From Salinibaculum sp. SYNS191 (GTDB lineage Archaea > Halobacteriota > Halobacteria > Halobacteriales > Haloarculaceae), in the NCBI RefSeq assembly GCF_037338445.1, contig NZ_CP147838.1:620001-684000 (forward strand): a stretch of DNA of 64,000 bases, written 5' to 3'. Positions 39,703 through 48,390 of this stretch are shown in pieces. The notes below the pieces were generated by a model that searched no databases, was not told where the DNA came from, and saw only the letters and a program-made list of their open reading frames with translations. The first letter of the stretch is position 1. Every line of letters starts with the position of its first letter. The translations under genes were made by a program, and so were the position numbers.

Positions 39703-41289
39703 ATGTCATCTGGACAGCGACGCATGGGCGGACAGCCCCTTTTCATTCTCGACGAGGACTCGAGTCGCACGAGCGGTGAGGACGCACAGTCATCGAACAT
39801 CACGGCCGGGAAGGCCGTCAGCGAGGCCGTACGGACCACACTGGGCCCGCGCGGCATGGACAAGATGCTCGTCTCCGACGACGGCGACGTCGTCATCACG
39901 AACGACGGCGCGACCATCCTCGAGGAGATGGACATCGAGCACCCGGCCGCGCAGATGCTCAGCGAGGTCGCCGACACCCAGGAGGAGGAAGTCGGCGACG
40001 GCACGACGACGGCAGCCGTCCTGGCCGGCGAACTGCTCTCGCAGGCCGAGGACCTGCTCGACGACGACGTGCACCCGACCACCATCGTCGAGGGGTACTA
40101 CGAGGCCGCTGCGCTCGCTCAGGAGGCCATCGACGAGGTCACGCTCGGTGGCGACGTCAGCGACGACCAGCTCGTCGAGGTCGCCGAGTCGAGCATGACC
40201 GGCAAGGGCACCGGCGACGTCGCCGCGGAGACCCTCGCCCGCACCGTCGTCGACGCCATCAGCCACGTCGACGGCGACCGAGAGAAGGGCGTCGACCGCA
40301 ACAACATCACCATCCACGCCCAGGCCGGCGCGTCCTCCAGCGCGACCGAGCTCATCGAGGGCGTCATCGTCGACGAGGAACCCGTCCACGACGAGATGCC
40401 CCGCCGCGTCGAGGACGCGACCATCGCCGTCGTCGACGCCGACCTCGAAGTCCGCGAGAGCAACGTCGACGCCGAGTACAGCGTCTCCAACGTCGACCAG
40501 CTCAACGCCGCCATCGAGGCCGAGGAGAGCGAACTCCGCGGCTACGCCGATGCTATCGAGGCAGTCGGTGCCGACGTCCTGTTCGTCGACGGTGACGTCG
40601 AGGACCGCGTCGGTTCCTACCTCGCCGAGAAGGGCATCCTCGCCTTCGAGGGTCTGGACAGCGACGACGTCCAGTCCATCTGCTCGGCCACCGGCGCGAA
40701 CCGCGTGGGCTCGGTCGACACGCTCGAAGCCGACGACCTCGGCGAAGCCGGGACCATCCGCGTCGAGAAGTTCGGCGACGACGAACTCGTCTTCGTGGAG
40801 GGCGGCGCGGCCGCCGAAGCCGTCACCATCTTCGCCCGTGGCGGCACCGACCACGTCGTCGACGAACTGGAGCGCGCGCTCCGTGACGCGCTCGACGTCG
40901 TGACCGCCGCGCTCGACGAGGGCGGCGTCGTCCCCGGCGCCGGCGCGACGGAGATCGCCATCGCCGACCACATCCGCGAGACCTCCGCCGGCATCGAGGG
41001 CCGCAAGCAGCTGGCCGTCGAGGCCTTCGCGGACGCCGTCGACGTGCTCCCGCGCACGCTAGCCGAGAACACCGGTCTGGACCCCATCGACGCGCTGGTC
41101 GACCTCCGCTCCGAGCACGAGGAGACCGGCCGCGCGGGCGTCATCAGCGAGGGCCAGACGGGCGTCATCGCCGACCCCGTCGACTACGGCGTCCTCGACC
41201 CCGCCGCCGTCAAGAGCGAGGCCGTCGAGTCCGCCACCGAGGCCGCGACGATGATCGTCCGCATCGACGACGTCATCAGCGCTGAGTAA
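39703..41289 (+). CDS. Thermosome (group II chaperonin) subunit, cct3-like
   Basis: A 528-residue chaperonin subunit. The ATP-binding signature is [20 protein letters not shown] and [16 protein letters not shown], the apical and intermediate domains follow, and [18 protein letters not shown] is near the C-terminus. It ends DDVISAE without the Gly-Gly-Met tail of the main haloarchaeal subunits, so it resembles the third, shorter subunit (CCT3 of Haloferax). Hetero-oligomeric ring assembly with other subunits is expected. The stop codon lies inside the first copy of a tandem repeat that continues downstream. Confidence 0.97.
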   Translation: MSSGQRRMGGQPLFILDEDSSRTSGEDAQSSNITAGKAVSEAVRTTLGPRGMDKMLVSDDGDVVITNDGATILEEMDIEHPAAQMLSEVADTQEEEVGDGTTTAAVLAGELLSQAEDLLDDDVHPTTIVEGYYEAAALAQEAIDEVTLGGDVSDDQLVEVAESSMTGKGTGDVAAETLARTVVDAISHVDGDREKGVDRNNITIHAQAGASSSATELIEGVIVDEEPVHDEMPRRVEDATIAVVDADLEVRESNVDAEYSVSNVDQLNAAIEAEESELRGYADAIEAVGADVLFVDGDVEDRVGSYLAEKGILAFEGLDSDDVQSICSATGANRVGSVDTLEADDLGEAGTIRVEKFGDDELVFVEGGAAAEAVTIFARGGTDHVVDELERALRDALDVVTAALDEGGVVPGAGATEIAIADHIRETSAGIEGRKQLAVEAFADAVDVLPRTLAENTGLDPIDALVDLRSEHEETGRAGVISEGQTGVIADPVDYGVLDPAAVKSEAVESATEAATMIVRIDDVISAE

Positions 41290-41449
41290 TCGGTCGAGGG
41301 TTCATCCCGAGACAGTACTCAGCGGTGAGAAAGCGCCGAGTGACTGGCGAGGTCTGTACCGAGCCACGCAGTCTGCGCTGATGCAAAGCGCCGAGTAACC
41401 GGCCGAGGGGTTATCCCGAGGCAGTACTCAGCGGTGAGAAAGCGCCGAG
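41278..41449 (+). repeat. 54-55-bp tandem repeat of about 3.2 copies at the thermosome 3' end
   Basis: The repeat starts within the last codons of the thermosome gene (AGCGCTGAGTAA, coding SAE-stop). Units begin at 41278, 41332, 41387 and 41441, with spacing 54, 55 and 54. Units 1 and 3 are about 90% identical over 63 bp; unit 2 is more diverged; unit 4 is a partial. Each unit has AGCGC.GAGT and CAGT.CTCAGCGGTGAG, the latter a small CTCA-GCGG-TGAG hairpin. The duplication therefore includes the stop codon and 3' end of the gene. Confidence 0.75.
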
Positions 41450-41524
41450 CAAATCGGCTTCCAGCCGTCCGACAACCGCCAATTTTTCGGCACGTTCACT
41501 TCCACGCAGTACGTACGCTCGGCT

Positions 41525-42151
41525 GTGTCAGAGCCCCCGCACGTCGAGACAGAACCGTGGGAGCGGGTCCAGGAGTGGGCCGAGACGGCCTTCGACAGCC
41601 CCATCGTCACTGTCAGGTCCGTCAACGCCGTCTACGAGAACCCCGCCTTTCTGGAGCAGTTCCGCCCGCTGATGCCCGACGGCATCGAACAGACCCCCAG
41701 GGCGATATTCACCACGGCGCTGTCGTTCAGCCGGGCGCCGCCGGGTGACGAGACCACCGAGAAGGTCCTGGGCATCGCCGCGAAGTACGCGAGCCGGGAG
41801 TTCCGCAAGAGCCTGGGCGAGGACGGGCTGTTACACGTCCAGCAGACCGGCTCGAAGGACCTGCGCCTGCGCGGGCGACGCACGGCGAAGGCCTTCCAGT
41901 ACGACGCGGGCTATCCGCTGTCCGGTGGGGCACTGGAGATACCCGGACGAACGCCGGAACTCTCCGTCCGGGTGTGGGCTGCCATCTGGCCGACCCCCGA
42001 CTCCTTCGCGATGGCGGGGGGCATCTACCCGCTGGAGGACCTGGCGACGGTCGTCGAGCGCGTCGGCGGAGCGACGGACGTGACAGTCGAGGCACAGCCG
42101 GGCGGGGACCGGCGGGAAGTGCTGGAGCGGATACGCGAGGCCGCGGAGTGA
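41525..42151 (+). CDS. Conserved protein of unknown function
   Basis: A 208-residue soluble protein I do not recognise. It opens SEPPHVETEPWERVQEWAET and contains a Phe/Arg-rich middle (ASREFRKSLGEDGLLHVQQT, RLRGRRTAKAFQYDAGYPL) and a C-terminal AIWPTPDSFAMAGGIYPLED followed by a helical RVGGATDVTVEAQ segment. No Cys, no membrane helices, mildly basic middle on an acidic background. The start is GTG 41525, about 40 nt after a TATA-like CAATTTTTCG. It follows the tandem repeat and converges on the SAM hydrolase gene. Confidence 0.75.
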   Translation: MSEPPHVETEPWERVQEWAETAFDSPIVTVRSVNAVYENPAFLEQFRPLMPDGIEQTPRAIFTTALSFSRAPPGDETTEKVLGIAAKYASREFRKSLGEDGLLHVQQTGSKDLRLRGRRTAKAFQYDAGYPLSGGALEIPGRTPELSVRVWAAIWPTPDSFAMAGGIYPLEDLATVVERVGGATDVTVEAQPGGDRREVLERIREAAE

Positions 42152-42161
42152 GCGGGCGGCG

Positions 42162-42971
42162 TTACCAGGTCACCCGGACACGGCCGCCGGCGCGGACGCC
42201 GAACGTCTCGTCGCCGCGGCCCTGGTTGACGGCGAGTTCGACGTTGCCGTGACTGCCGACCGTGACCACCCGGTGGCCGGGGTCGACGTCGTCGTAGGCC
42301 TGCCGGGTCGAGGCCCAGACGCCGTTCACCTTCACGTGGTCCCCGAGGTGGTCGGCCAGCACGGTCCCTGGGATGTTCGTGATGACGTTGCCGAAGCTGT
42401 CGACGGCGAGGGCCTCGCCCAGTGCCCCGCTGTCGTCGATGTCCGGGTCGGGGAGCCGGAGGTCGACCACGTCGTCGGTCGGCGAGAACGCCTCGTCGGC
42501 CTCGAAGCCGTCGACGCCGAGTTCGTGGACGCGGGCGGCGGCGGGCGCGAAGAGGTCCCGGCCGTGGAACGTCGAACTGGACGGGCGTGGCGGCCAGGTG
42601 ACGGCCGTCGGGTCGGCGGTGGTCGGGTCAGCCTGGTCGTAGTCGACCTCGAAGGTCCGAATCGGGGTGTCGGCCGCGATGCGGCGCGCGGCGGGCAGGA
42701 GGACGCCGTTGTCGGGTCCGACGAGGGCGTGGTCGCCGGCGCGGACGACCAGTGCGCTCCGGTCCGTGCCCACGCCGGGGTCGACGACGACCAGGTGGAC
42801 CGCCGGCGGGAAGAACGGCAGGACTTCGCGGAGCCAGAAGGCCGTCGCACGGACGTCCTGCCGGGGGAACTCGTGGTCGACATCGACCAGCCGGGCGTCG
42901 GTCCGCGAGAGGAGAACGCCCTTCATCGCCGCCGGGTAGGCACAGCCGAAGTCGGAACTGAGCGTTATCAT
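42162..42971 (-). CDS. SAM hydroxide adenosyltransferase (SAM hydrolase family)
   Basis: A 269-residue DUF62-family protein. The group includes the fluorinase and SAM hydrolases that split S-adenosylmethionine with water or halide. Conserved blocks are ITLSSDFG, VVVDPGVGTDRSALVV, ALVGPDNGVLLPA, STFHGRDLFAPAAARV and DSFGNVITNIPG, all in the usual order. The common product is adenosine and methionine; which nucleophile is used here cannot be told. It is cytoplasmic. The next gene on the same strand encodes an NMN adenylyltransferase. Confidence 0.93.
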   Translation of the reverse strand: MITLSSDFGCAYPAAMKGVLLSRTDARLVDVDHEFPRQDVRATAFWLREVLPFFPPAVHLVVVDPGVGTDRSALVVRAGDHALVGPDNGVLLPAARRIAADTPIRTFEVDYDQADPTTADPTAVTWPPRPSSSTFHGRDLFAPAAARVHELGVDGFEADEAFSPTDDVVDLRLPDPDIDDSGALGEALAVDSFGNVITNIPGTVLADHLGDHVKVNGVWASTRQAYDDVDPGHRVVTVGSHGNVELAVNQGRGDETFGVRAGGRVRVTW

Positions 42972-43032
42972 CGGGAGATACTGCGTCGCGCGTCCTTGTA
43001 GAATGTGGGGGTGGGGATGGGGGCCTGGCGGG

Positions 43033-43557
43033 TCAGTCCTCGTGTGCGTCGCTGTCGGCGATGCGCCGGAGTCGGGCGACGCCGTCGATTTCTTCGATGG
43101 TCTCGACGACGGCCGGCGGCACGCGGTCGGTCCAGGATTCGCCGTCGACGATGTCCTCGCGGATGAGCGTCCCGCGCAGGCGGTCGCGGTCGATCATCGC
43201 CGAGTCCCGGACCTCGTAGTCCGCCTCGTTGAACAGCCGGATGACCAGCGGGTTGTTCGAGTACACGACGTCGAAGGGCGGACACATGCTCTCGACGTGG
43301 CTGACCCAGACGGCGTTGCGGTCGATGTCCTCCAGCGGGACGACGTAGGTCTGGAGGTCGACGTCGGTCAGGACCTTCGAAATCATGACCAGCCGCTCGC
43401 CCGCAGTGAAGGGGTTGTGAACGGTGTGGGAGGCGTCGGCGCTGCCGATGCCGATGACGAGTTCGTCCACCTCCCCGGCGATGTCGGCGACGAGCTGGCG
43501 GTGGCCGCTGTGGAACGGCTGGAAGCGGCCGACGAGAAATCCCCGTGTGGTCTCCAT
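43033..43557 (-). CDS. Nicotinamide-nucleotide adenylyltransferase, archaeal type
   Basis: This enzyme makes NAD+ from NMN and ATP. The 174-residue protein has the nucleotidyltransferase motif GRFQPFHSGHRQLV with HxGH, IGIGSADASHTVHNPFTAGE, and the C-terminal ISGTxIRExI-like LRGTLIREDIVDGESW. Length and order match archaeal NMNATs. The start is ATG 43557; an upstream extension of 35 residues is Arg-rich and was rejected. It lies upstream of the divergent lonB gene. Confidence 0.95.
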   Translation of the reverse strand: METTRGFLVGRFQPFHSGHRQLVADIAGEVDELVIGIGSADASHTVHNPFTAGERLVMISKVLTDVDLQTYVVPLEDIDRNAVWVSHVESMCPPFDVVYSNNPLVIRLFNEADYEVRDSAMIDRDRLRGTLIREDIVDGESWTDRVPPAVVETIEEIDGVARLRRIADSDAHED

Positions 43558-43680
43558 TTGTCTTCCAGTGGAGGGCCGGTTTGAAAAACCAAACGGGTCC
43601 GGGTATCGGGGGAGTATGTGGGAAGTAACCCGCCGTCGTCTCCCGGTTACGTGCGAAGGCAATCCTGGGCGAGGGGAGAA

Positions 43681-43689
43681 AGTATATCA
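43681..43689 (+). promoter_or_regulatory. TATA element of lonB
   Basis: AGTATATCA predicts a start near 43711 and a leader of about 17 nt before ATG 43728. A second TATA-like sequence, TTTATATG, overlaps the start codon. Confidence 0.5.
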
Positions 43690-43727
43690 GTCGACAGTCC
43701 CTCCATACTGGTGTCAGCAACGTTTAT

Positions 43728-45794
43728 ATGAGCAACAATAGAGAACAAGAGGAAACCCCGGGCATCGACCCGGACGTTGACTCCGAGGACCCCGTCGAGG
43801 AGCGCGATGCGCCCCCCGGCGAGCCGACCGGGAACGGCGAGAACCCGGATCTCGGGAGCGACGTCTCGGTCGATGCCGGGGTCGAGGTCGACGAGGAGGC
43901 AGCCGAAGAGGACCTGCTCGGCGGGCTCAAGATCGAGTCGTCGGCGGACATCGAGGTTCCCGACCGGCTCGTCGACCAGGTCATCGGGCAGGACACTGCC
44001 CGCGATATCGTGAAGAAAGCGGCCAAGCAGCGCCGCCACGTGATGATGATCGGGTCGCCCGGGACTGGCAAGTCGATGCTTGCCAAGGCCATGAGCCAGC
44101 TCCTCCCCAAAGAGGAACTGCAGGACGTTCTCGTCTACCACAATCCCGACGACGGCAACGAGCCGAAGGTCCGGACGGTCCCAGCGGGCAAGGGTGAGCA
44201 GATAGTCGAGGCCCACAAGGAGGAAGCCCGCAAGCGCAACCAGATGCGGACCTTCCTGATGTGGATCATCATCGCCATCGTCATCGGCTACTCGCTGCTC
44301 ATCGTCCAGCAGATTCTGCTGGGCATCCTGGCAGCCGGTGTCATCTATCTCGCATTCCGCTACGGGAGCCGTGGTAACGACGCGATGATTCCGAACCTGC
44401 TGGTCAGCAACGCCGACCAGCAGACCGCGCCGTTCGAGGACGCGACCGGTGCCCACGCCGGTGCGCTGCTCGGCGACGTCCGCCACGACCCGTTCCAGTC
44501 CGGCGGCATGGAGACCCCGAGCCACGACCGCGTCGAGGCCGGGGCCATCCACAAGGCCAACAAGGGCGTGCTGTTCATCGACGAGATCAACACGCTCGAC
44601 ATCCGCAGCCAGCAGAAGCTGATGACGGCCATCCAGGAGGGCGAGTTCTCCATCACGGGCCAGTCCGAGCGCTCCTCGGGCGCGATGGTCCAGACCGAGC
44701 CCGTCCCCTGTGACTTCGTCATGGTCGCGGCCGGGAACCTCGACGCCATGGAGAACATGCACCCCGCGCTCCGCTCGCGCATCAAGGGCTACGGGTACGA
44801 GGTGTACATGGACGACACCATCGAGGACAACCCGGAGATGCGCCGGAAGTACGCGCGCTTCGTGGCCCAGGAAGTCGAGAAGGACGGCCGCCTGCCGCAC
44901 TTCACGGAGGACGCCATCGAGGAACTCATCCTCGAAGCCCAGCGCCGCTCCGGCCGCAAGGAGCACCTGACGCTGAAGCTCCGTGACCTCGGCGGACTGG
45001 TCCGCGTCGCGGGCGACATCGCTCGCTCCGAGGAGAAGGACTACACCGAGCGCGACGACGTGCTCCAGGCCAAGCGGCGCTCCCGGTCCATCGAGCAACA
45101 GCTCGCGGACAACTACATCGAGCGCCGGAAGGACTACGAGCTCACCGTCAGCGACGGCGACGTGGTCGGCCGCGTCAACGGGCTGGCGGTCATGGGCGAG
45201 GACAGCGGTATCGTCCTCCCCGTCATGGCCGAGGTGACGCCGAGTCAGGGTCCCGGCGAGGTCATCGCCACCGGGCAACTGAAGGAGATGGCCGAGGAGG
45301 CCGTCCAGAACGTCTCCGCCATCATCAAGAAGTTCAGCGACGAGGACATCTCCGAGAAGGACGTCCACATCCAGTTCGTCCAGGCCGGTGAGGGCGGCGT
45401 CGACGGCGACTCCGCATCCATCACCGTCGCCACGGCCGTCATCTCCGCGCTGGAGGGCATGCCGGTCACGCAGAACATCGCGATGACCGGCTCGCTGTCG
45501 GTGCGCGGCGACGTGCTGCCGGTCGGCGGCGTCACGCACAAGATAGAGGCCGCCGCGAAGGCGGGCCTCGACAAGGTCATCATCCCCGCCGCGAACGAGC
45601 AGGACGTGATGATCGAGGAGGAGTACGAGGAGATGATCGAGATAATCCCGGTCCAGCACATCTCCGAGGTGCTCGACGTGGCGCTGGCCGGCGAGACCGA
45701 GAAGGACTCGCTGGTCAACCGCCTCAAGTCCATCACCGGACAGGCCCTCGAACACGAGGTCGGCCGGGGTTCGGGCAGCCCGAGCCCGCAGTAA
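43728..45794 (+). CDS. lonB: ATP-dependent protease LonB, membrane-bound
   Basis: A 688-residue archaeal Lon. An acidic N-terminal tail of about 65 residues precedes the AAA+ module, with Walker A GSPGTGKS at 109-116 and a membrane insertion of two helices (about 173-212, TFLMWIIIAIVIGYSLLIVQ). Walker B/sensor is KGVLFIDEINTLDI. The protease domain has the Ser562 nucleophile in GDSASITVA and Lys605 in VTHKIEAAAKAG, the LonB Ser-Lys dyad. In Haloferax this protease is essential and affects lipid and carotenoid levels. No other Lon is in the window. The CPBP protease gene follows 3 nt later and may be cotranscribed. Confidence 0.97.
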   Translation: MSNNREQEETPGIDPDVDSEDPVEERDAPPGEPTGNGENPDLGSDVSVDAGVEVDEEAAEEDLLGGLKIESSADIEVPDRLVDQVIGQDTARDIVKKAAKQRRHVMMIGSPGTGKSMLAKAMSQLLPKEELQDVLVYHNPDDGNEPKVRTVPAGKGEQIVEAHKEEARKRNQMRTFLMWIIIAIVIGYSLLIVQQILLGILAAGVIYLAFRYGSRGNDAMIPNLLVSNADQQTAPFEDATGAHAGALLGDVRHDPFQSGGMETPSHDRVEAGAIHKANKGVLFIDEINTLDIRSQQKLMTAIQEGEFSITGQSERSSGAMVQTEPVPCDFVMVAAGNLDAMENMHPALRSRIKGYGYEVYMDDTIEDNPEMRRKYARFVAQEVEKDGRLPHFTEDAIEELILEAQRRSGRKEHLTLKLRDLGGLVRVAGDIARSEEKDYTERDDVLQAKRRSRSIEQQLADNYIERRKDYELTVSDGDVVGRVNGLAVMGEDSGIVLPVMAEVTPSQGPGEVIATGQLKEMAEEAVQNVSAIIKKFSDEDISEKDVHIQFVQAGEGGVDGDSASITVATAVISALEGMPVTQNIAMTGSLSVRGDVLPVGGVTHKIEAAAKAGLDKVIIPAANEQDVMIEEEYEEMIEIIPVQHISEVLDVALAGETEKDSLVNRLKSITGQALEHEVGRGSGSPSPQ

Positions 45795-45797
45795 GGC

Positions 45798-46721
45798 GTG
45801 CCCGGGTGGGTTCCCTTCACCGGGCTCACCATCGGCGTTCTGTTTCTACTGCTCGGTCTCGCACGACTCTCACAGGGCGTCGTCACCGAGTCACCACCCG
45901 AGTTACCGGCAGGTGACGAGACCGCTGGCCAGACGACGGCCGTCACAGACCGACCAGACGAGGGGTCGTCCGCGACAGACGGTGGTGCGGCATCGGAAGC
46001 GGTCACGGCCATCGAGCGAGCCGACGGGGTCGAGTCGGCACCCGCGCCGAACGGCGACGAGGCAGACGAGGGGACGGAACCGTGGGAGGCCGACCCCGTC
46101 GAACCGCCCGAGCAGGGAGAGTTCACGACGGGCGCGCTGCTGGCGAACGTCGCGTTCACACAGGGACTGTTCGGCGCAGCTATCGCCGTCGGCGCGTGGT
46201 ACTACGAGATTCCTGCGGCGGCACTCGGCATCGCCGCCGAGCCGATGCAGACCGGCCTTCTCGCCGTCGCCATCGGGGTGGCCTTCGGCGTCGCGCTGTG
46301 GCTGGCCAACGAGGCGACCGCCGCAGTGGCAGACGCCGTCGGTGCGGCCTACGACGAGTCCCTGCGCGAGATGCTCACGCCGGACACCGCAGGCGGCTGG
46401 GTGCTCCTGCTGGGAGTCATCCTGCCGCTCATCGCCGTCGTCGAGGAACTCATCTTCCGGGCCGCGCTCATCGGCGTCCCCGCGGCGGGCTTCGACATCT
46501 CGCCGTGGGCACTCGCCATCTTCTCGTCGGCGATGTTCGCGTTCGGCCACGGCGCACAGGGACGGGCAGGCATCGTCGTGACCGGCGGGCTCGGGTTCGT
46601 CCTCGCCGGCGGGTACATCCTCTCGGGGAGTCTGCTGGTGGTCGTCATCGCACACTACCTCGTGAACGCCCTGGAGTTCGTCGTCCACGAGGGACTGGGC
46701 ACGGACCGATTGTTCGTCTAG
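45798..46721 (+). CDS. CPBP-family intramembrane metalloprotease
   Basis: A 307-residue membrane protein. After a first helix (VPFTGLTIGVLFLLLGLARL) comes a 100-residue acidic, disordered loop. Then follow several helices carrying the CPBP motifs: VVEELIFRAALIG with Glu216-Glu217, MFAFGHGAQG and VVIAHYLVNAL. The family (type II CAAX proteases, Rce1-like) cleaves within membranes and includes bacteriocin-immunity and stress proteins. The GTG start lies 3 nt after the lonB stop, so it is probably in the lonB operon, which links two membrane proteases. It converges on the ATL gene with a 4-nt overlap. Confidence 0.88.
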   Translation: MPGWVPFTGLTIGVLFLLLGLARLSQGVVTESPPELPAGDETAGQTTAVTDRPDEGSSATDGGAASEAVTAIERADGVESAPAPNGDEADEGTEPWEADPVEPPEQGEFTTGALLANVAFTQGLFGAAIAVGAWYYEIPAAALGIAAEPMQTGLLAVAIGVAFGVALWLANEATAAVADAVGAAYDESLREMLTPDTAGGWVLLLGVILPLIAVVEELIFRAALIGVPAAGFDISPWALAIFSSAMFAFGHGAQGRAGIVVTGGLGFVLAGGYILSGSLLVVVIAHYLVNALEFVVHEGLGTDRLFV

Positions 46722-47179
46722 AGGCCCTCGACGGCGCGGAGTTTCTGCTCGACGGCCGGCGGTGCGGCGCTGGGGCCGTCGCGGACCCGATGGTCGGGAA
46801 TGAGAAGCGGCGCGGGGTTCTCGTCGAGAGCCTCGCGGACGAGGGTCTGGTCGCTCTCCTCCTCGGGGTCTAACCCCGGCGTCGCACGCGTCACCTGCTC
46901 CACAGTCATCTCCTCGCCGTAGGGGATATCGCGGACGACGTCGAGGACCTCACGGCGGTCTGTCGGGACCGTCAGCGCGACCTGCACGTCGGCGAAGTCG
47001 TCCGCGTCCCCTTCGAGATAGGCCTCGATACGGTCGAGCAGTTCGTGGTCGGAGACCGCCTCCTCGTCGGCCACGGTCGGAAACGAAACCGAGATGACCC
47101 GGTCCTGTGCGATGCCGACCTGGACGTACCTGTCCAGAAACGTCGATTCGCGGGCGTAGATGCCGGCAACCTCGTCCAT
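46718..47179 (-). CDS. Alkyltransferase-like protein (MGMT family, Cys replaced by Asp)
   Basis: A 153-residue protein with the DNA-binding domain of O6-alkylguanine-DNA alkyltransferase at its C-terminus: IPYGEEMTVEQVTRATPGLD, VREALDENPAPLLIPDHRV, GPSAAP. The active-site PCHR is PDHR here, so it cannot accept an alkyl group and resembles ATL proteins, which flag damage for repair. The N-terminal half (GIYARESTFLDRYVQVGIAQ) is a haloarchaeal extension. ATG 47179 is preferred; a GTG at 47224 overlaps the stop of the preceding zinc-ribbon gene and may be used in coupling. Confidence 0.85.
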   Translation of the reverse strand: MDEVAGIYARESTFLDRYVQVGIAQDRVISVSFPTVADEEAVSDHELLDRIEAYLEGDADDFADVQVALTVPTDRREVLDVVRDIPYGEEMTVEQVTRATPGLDPEEESDQTLVREALDENPAPLLIPDHRVRDGPSAAPPAVEQKLRAVEGL

Positions 47180-47220
47180 ACAGGACACTGGGACCGGGGG
47201 GGCTTGAAAATTGGCGTCGG

Positions 47221-47376
47221 TCACTCGGCGGTCAGCGGACCGCCACAGGCCGGGCAGTTCGGTCTGTCCCGGTCGTGGGCCAGCCCGCAGTACTCACAGC
47301 GGAACGCGCTCGGCTCGTCGGCCGAGAACCGCTCGATGACCGCGGAGACCACGTTCGAAGGTCGTCGGGAACTCAT
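47221..47376 (-). CDS. 51-residue zinc-ribbon protein upstream of the ATL gene
   Basis: A short frame with two CxxC pairs: FRCEYCGLAHDRDRPNCPAC, spaced as in zinc ribbons, followed by GGPLTAE. The first 20 residues (SSRRPSNVVSAVIERFSADE) are polar. Its TGA overlaps a possible GTG start of the next gene. Together with the ATL protein this suggests a small two-gene DNA- or RNA-handling unit. A minus-strand TATA element lies about 100 nt upstream (47474-47483). Confidence 0.7.
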   Translation of the reverse strand: MSSRRPSNVVSAVIERFSADEPSAFRCEYCGLAHDRDRPNCPACGGPLTAE

Positions 47377-47473
47377 CTGTCTGTGCCTCCGGTCGGGACC
47401 TGGCAGGGGATGGGTGAAGTGTTCATCTGAGAGCTTGTAGTCCGAACTCTATTTCTATTGTCTGGTTCTATCC

Positions 47474-47483
47474 ACTTAAAATA
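47474..47483 (-). promoter_or_regulatory. TATA element of the zinc-ribbon/ATL pair
   Basis: Minus-strand ATTTTAAGTG, in the AT-rich 47440-47560 stretch, predicts a start near 47450 and a leader of about 70 nt before ATG 47376. Confidence 0.4.
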
Positions 47484-47597
47484 TTGTGTTCCGATTGATT
47501 TTCCTGATATTTCACTCCAGACGTTGTATTTCTATAGAGAGTATATATCCGTACGGAACCGGTGCGTGCGGCGGATGGTGACGCCGCGTGACGCAAG

Positions 47598-47606
47598 TCT
47601 TATGTA
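47598..47606 (+). promoter_or_regulatory. Probable TATA element of trpCBA
   Basis: TCTTATGTA is centred about 30 nt before the trpC ATG at 47632, which would give a leaderless transcript. A second candidate, GAGTATATATCC at 47539-47550, would add a leader of about 60 nt that contains no Trp codons, so leader-peptide attenuation is not indicated. Confidence 0.4.
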
Positions 47607-47631
47607 CACTTCTGTTCACTAGTGGCTATTA

Positions 47632-48390
47632 ATGGACAGTAGTGAGTTCGCGCCGGCGATACAGTCGATACTGGCGACGGCCCGCGAGCGCGAGGGCGGC
47701 GGTGAGCGAGTGTCTGTCGACCCACGGTCGCTGCCGCGCGCCATCGAGCGCGCGGAGGCGGACGGCCGCGTCCCGCTAGTCGCGGAGGTCAAGCCGACGA
47801 GCCCGACGACAGACGGGGAGCGGACGGACGACCCGGTCGACCTGGCGCGACAGATGGTCGACGGCGGCGCGGCGGCGCTGTCCGTGCTGACCGAGCCGGA
47901 GCACTTCGGCGGCAGTCCGGAGACGCTGGCGCGGGTCCGGGAGGCGGTCGACGTGCCCGTCCTGCGGAAGGACTTCGTGCTGCGCGAGGGGCAACTCGAT
48001 ACCGTCGCGGCCGACGTCGTCCTGCTCATCGCCCGCTTCGTCGACGACCTCCCCGGACTGCTCGCGGCGGCCCGTGACCGGGGATTCCAGGTGCTCGTGG
48101 AGACACACACGGTCGAAGAAGTCGAGAAAGCAGTGGCGGCCGGCGCGGACATCATCGGCATCAACAACCGTGACCTGGCGAAACTGGAGGTCGACCTCGG
48201 CACCTTCGAGCGGGTGGCCGAGGCGGTGCCCGAGAACGTCACGCTGATAGCGGAAAGCGGCATAGGGACGACGGACGACGTCGCCCGGATGCGGGCGGCC
48301 GGGGCCGACGCGTTGCTCGTCGGCTCGGCCATCATGGACGGAGACGTGGCGGCGAACACCCGCCGACTGACACGAACGGAGACACAATGA
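47632..48390 (+). CDS. trpC: Indole-3-glycerol phosphate synthase
   Basis: This TIM-barrel enzyme closes the indole ring of tryptophan precursors. The 252-residue protein has the family signatures [13 protein letters not shown] (catalytic Lys), [27 protein letters not shown] (Lys and Asp), [24 protein letters not shown] and [15 protein letters not shown]. Length matches the monofunctional form. It starts the trpCBA operon: its stop overlaps the trpB start (ATGA). The catalytic set is complete. Confidence 0.95.
   Translation: MDSSEFAPAIQSILATAREREGGGERVSVDPRSLPRAIERAEADGRVPLVAEVKPTSPTTDGERTDDPVDLARQMVDGGAAALSVLTEPEHFGGSPETLARVREAVDVPVLRKDFVLREGQLDTVAADVVLLIARFVDDLPGLLAAARDRGFQVLVETHTVEEVEKAVAAGADIIGINNRDLAKLEVDLGTFERVAEAVPENVTLIAESGIGTTDDVARMRAAGADALLVGSAIMDGDVAANTRRLTRTETQ

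Noticed and set aside
47575..47622. A 15-codon frame upstream of trpC as a possible Trp attenuation leader
   Set aside because: It contains no Trp codon, and the best TATA element would start transcription downstream of it.
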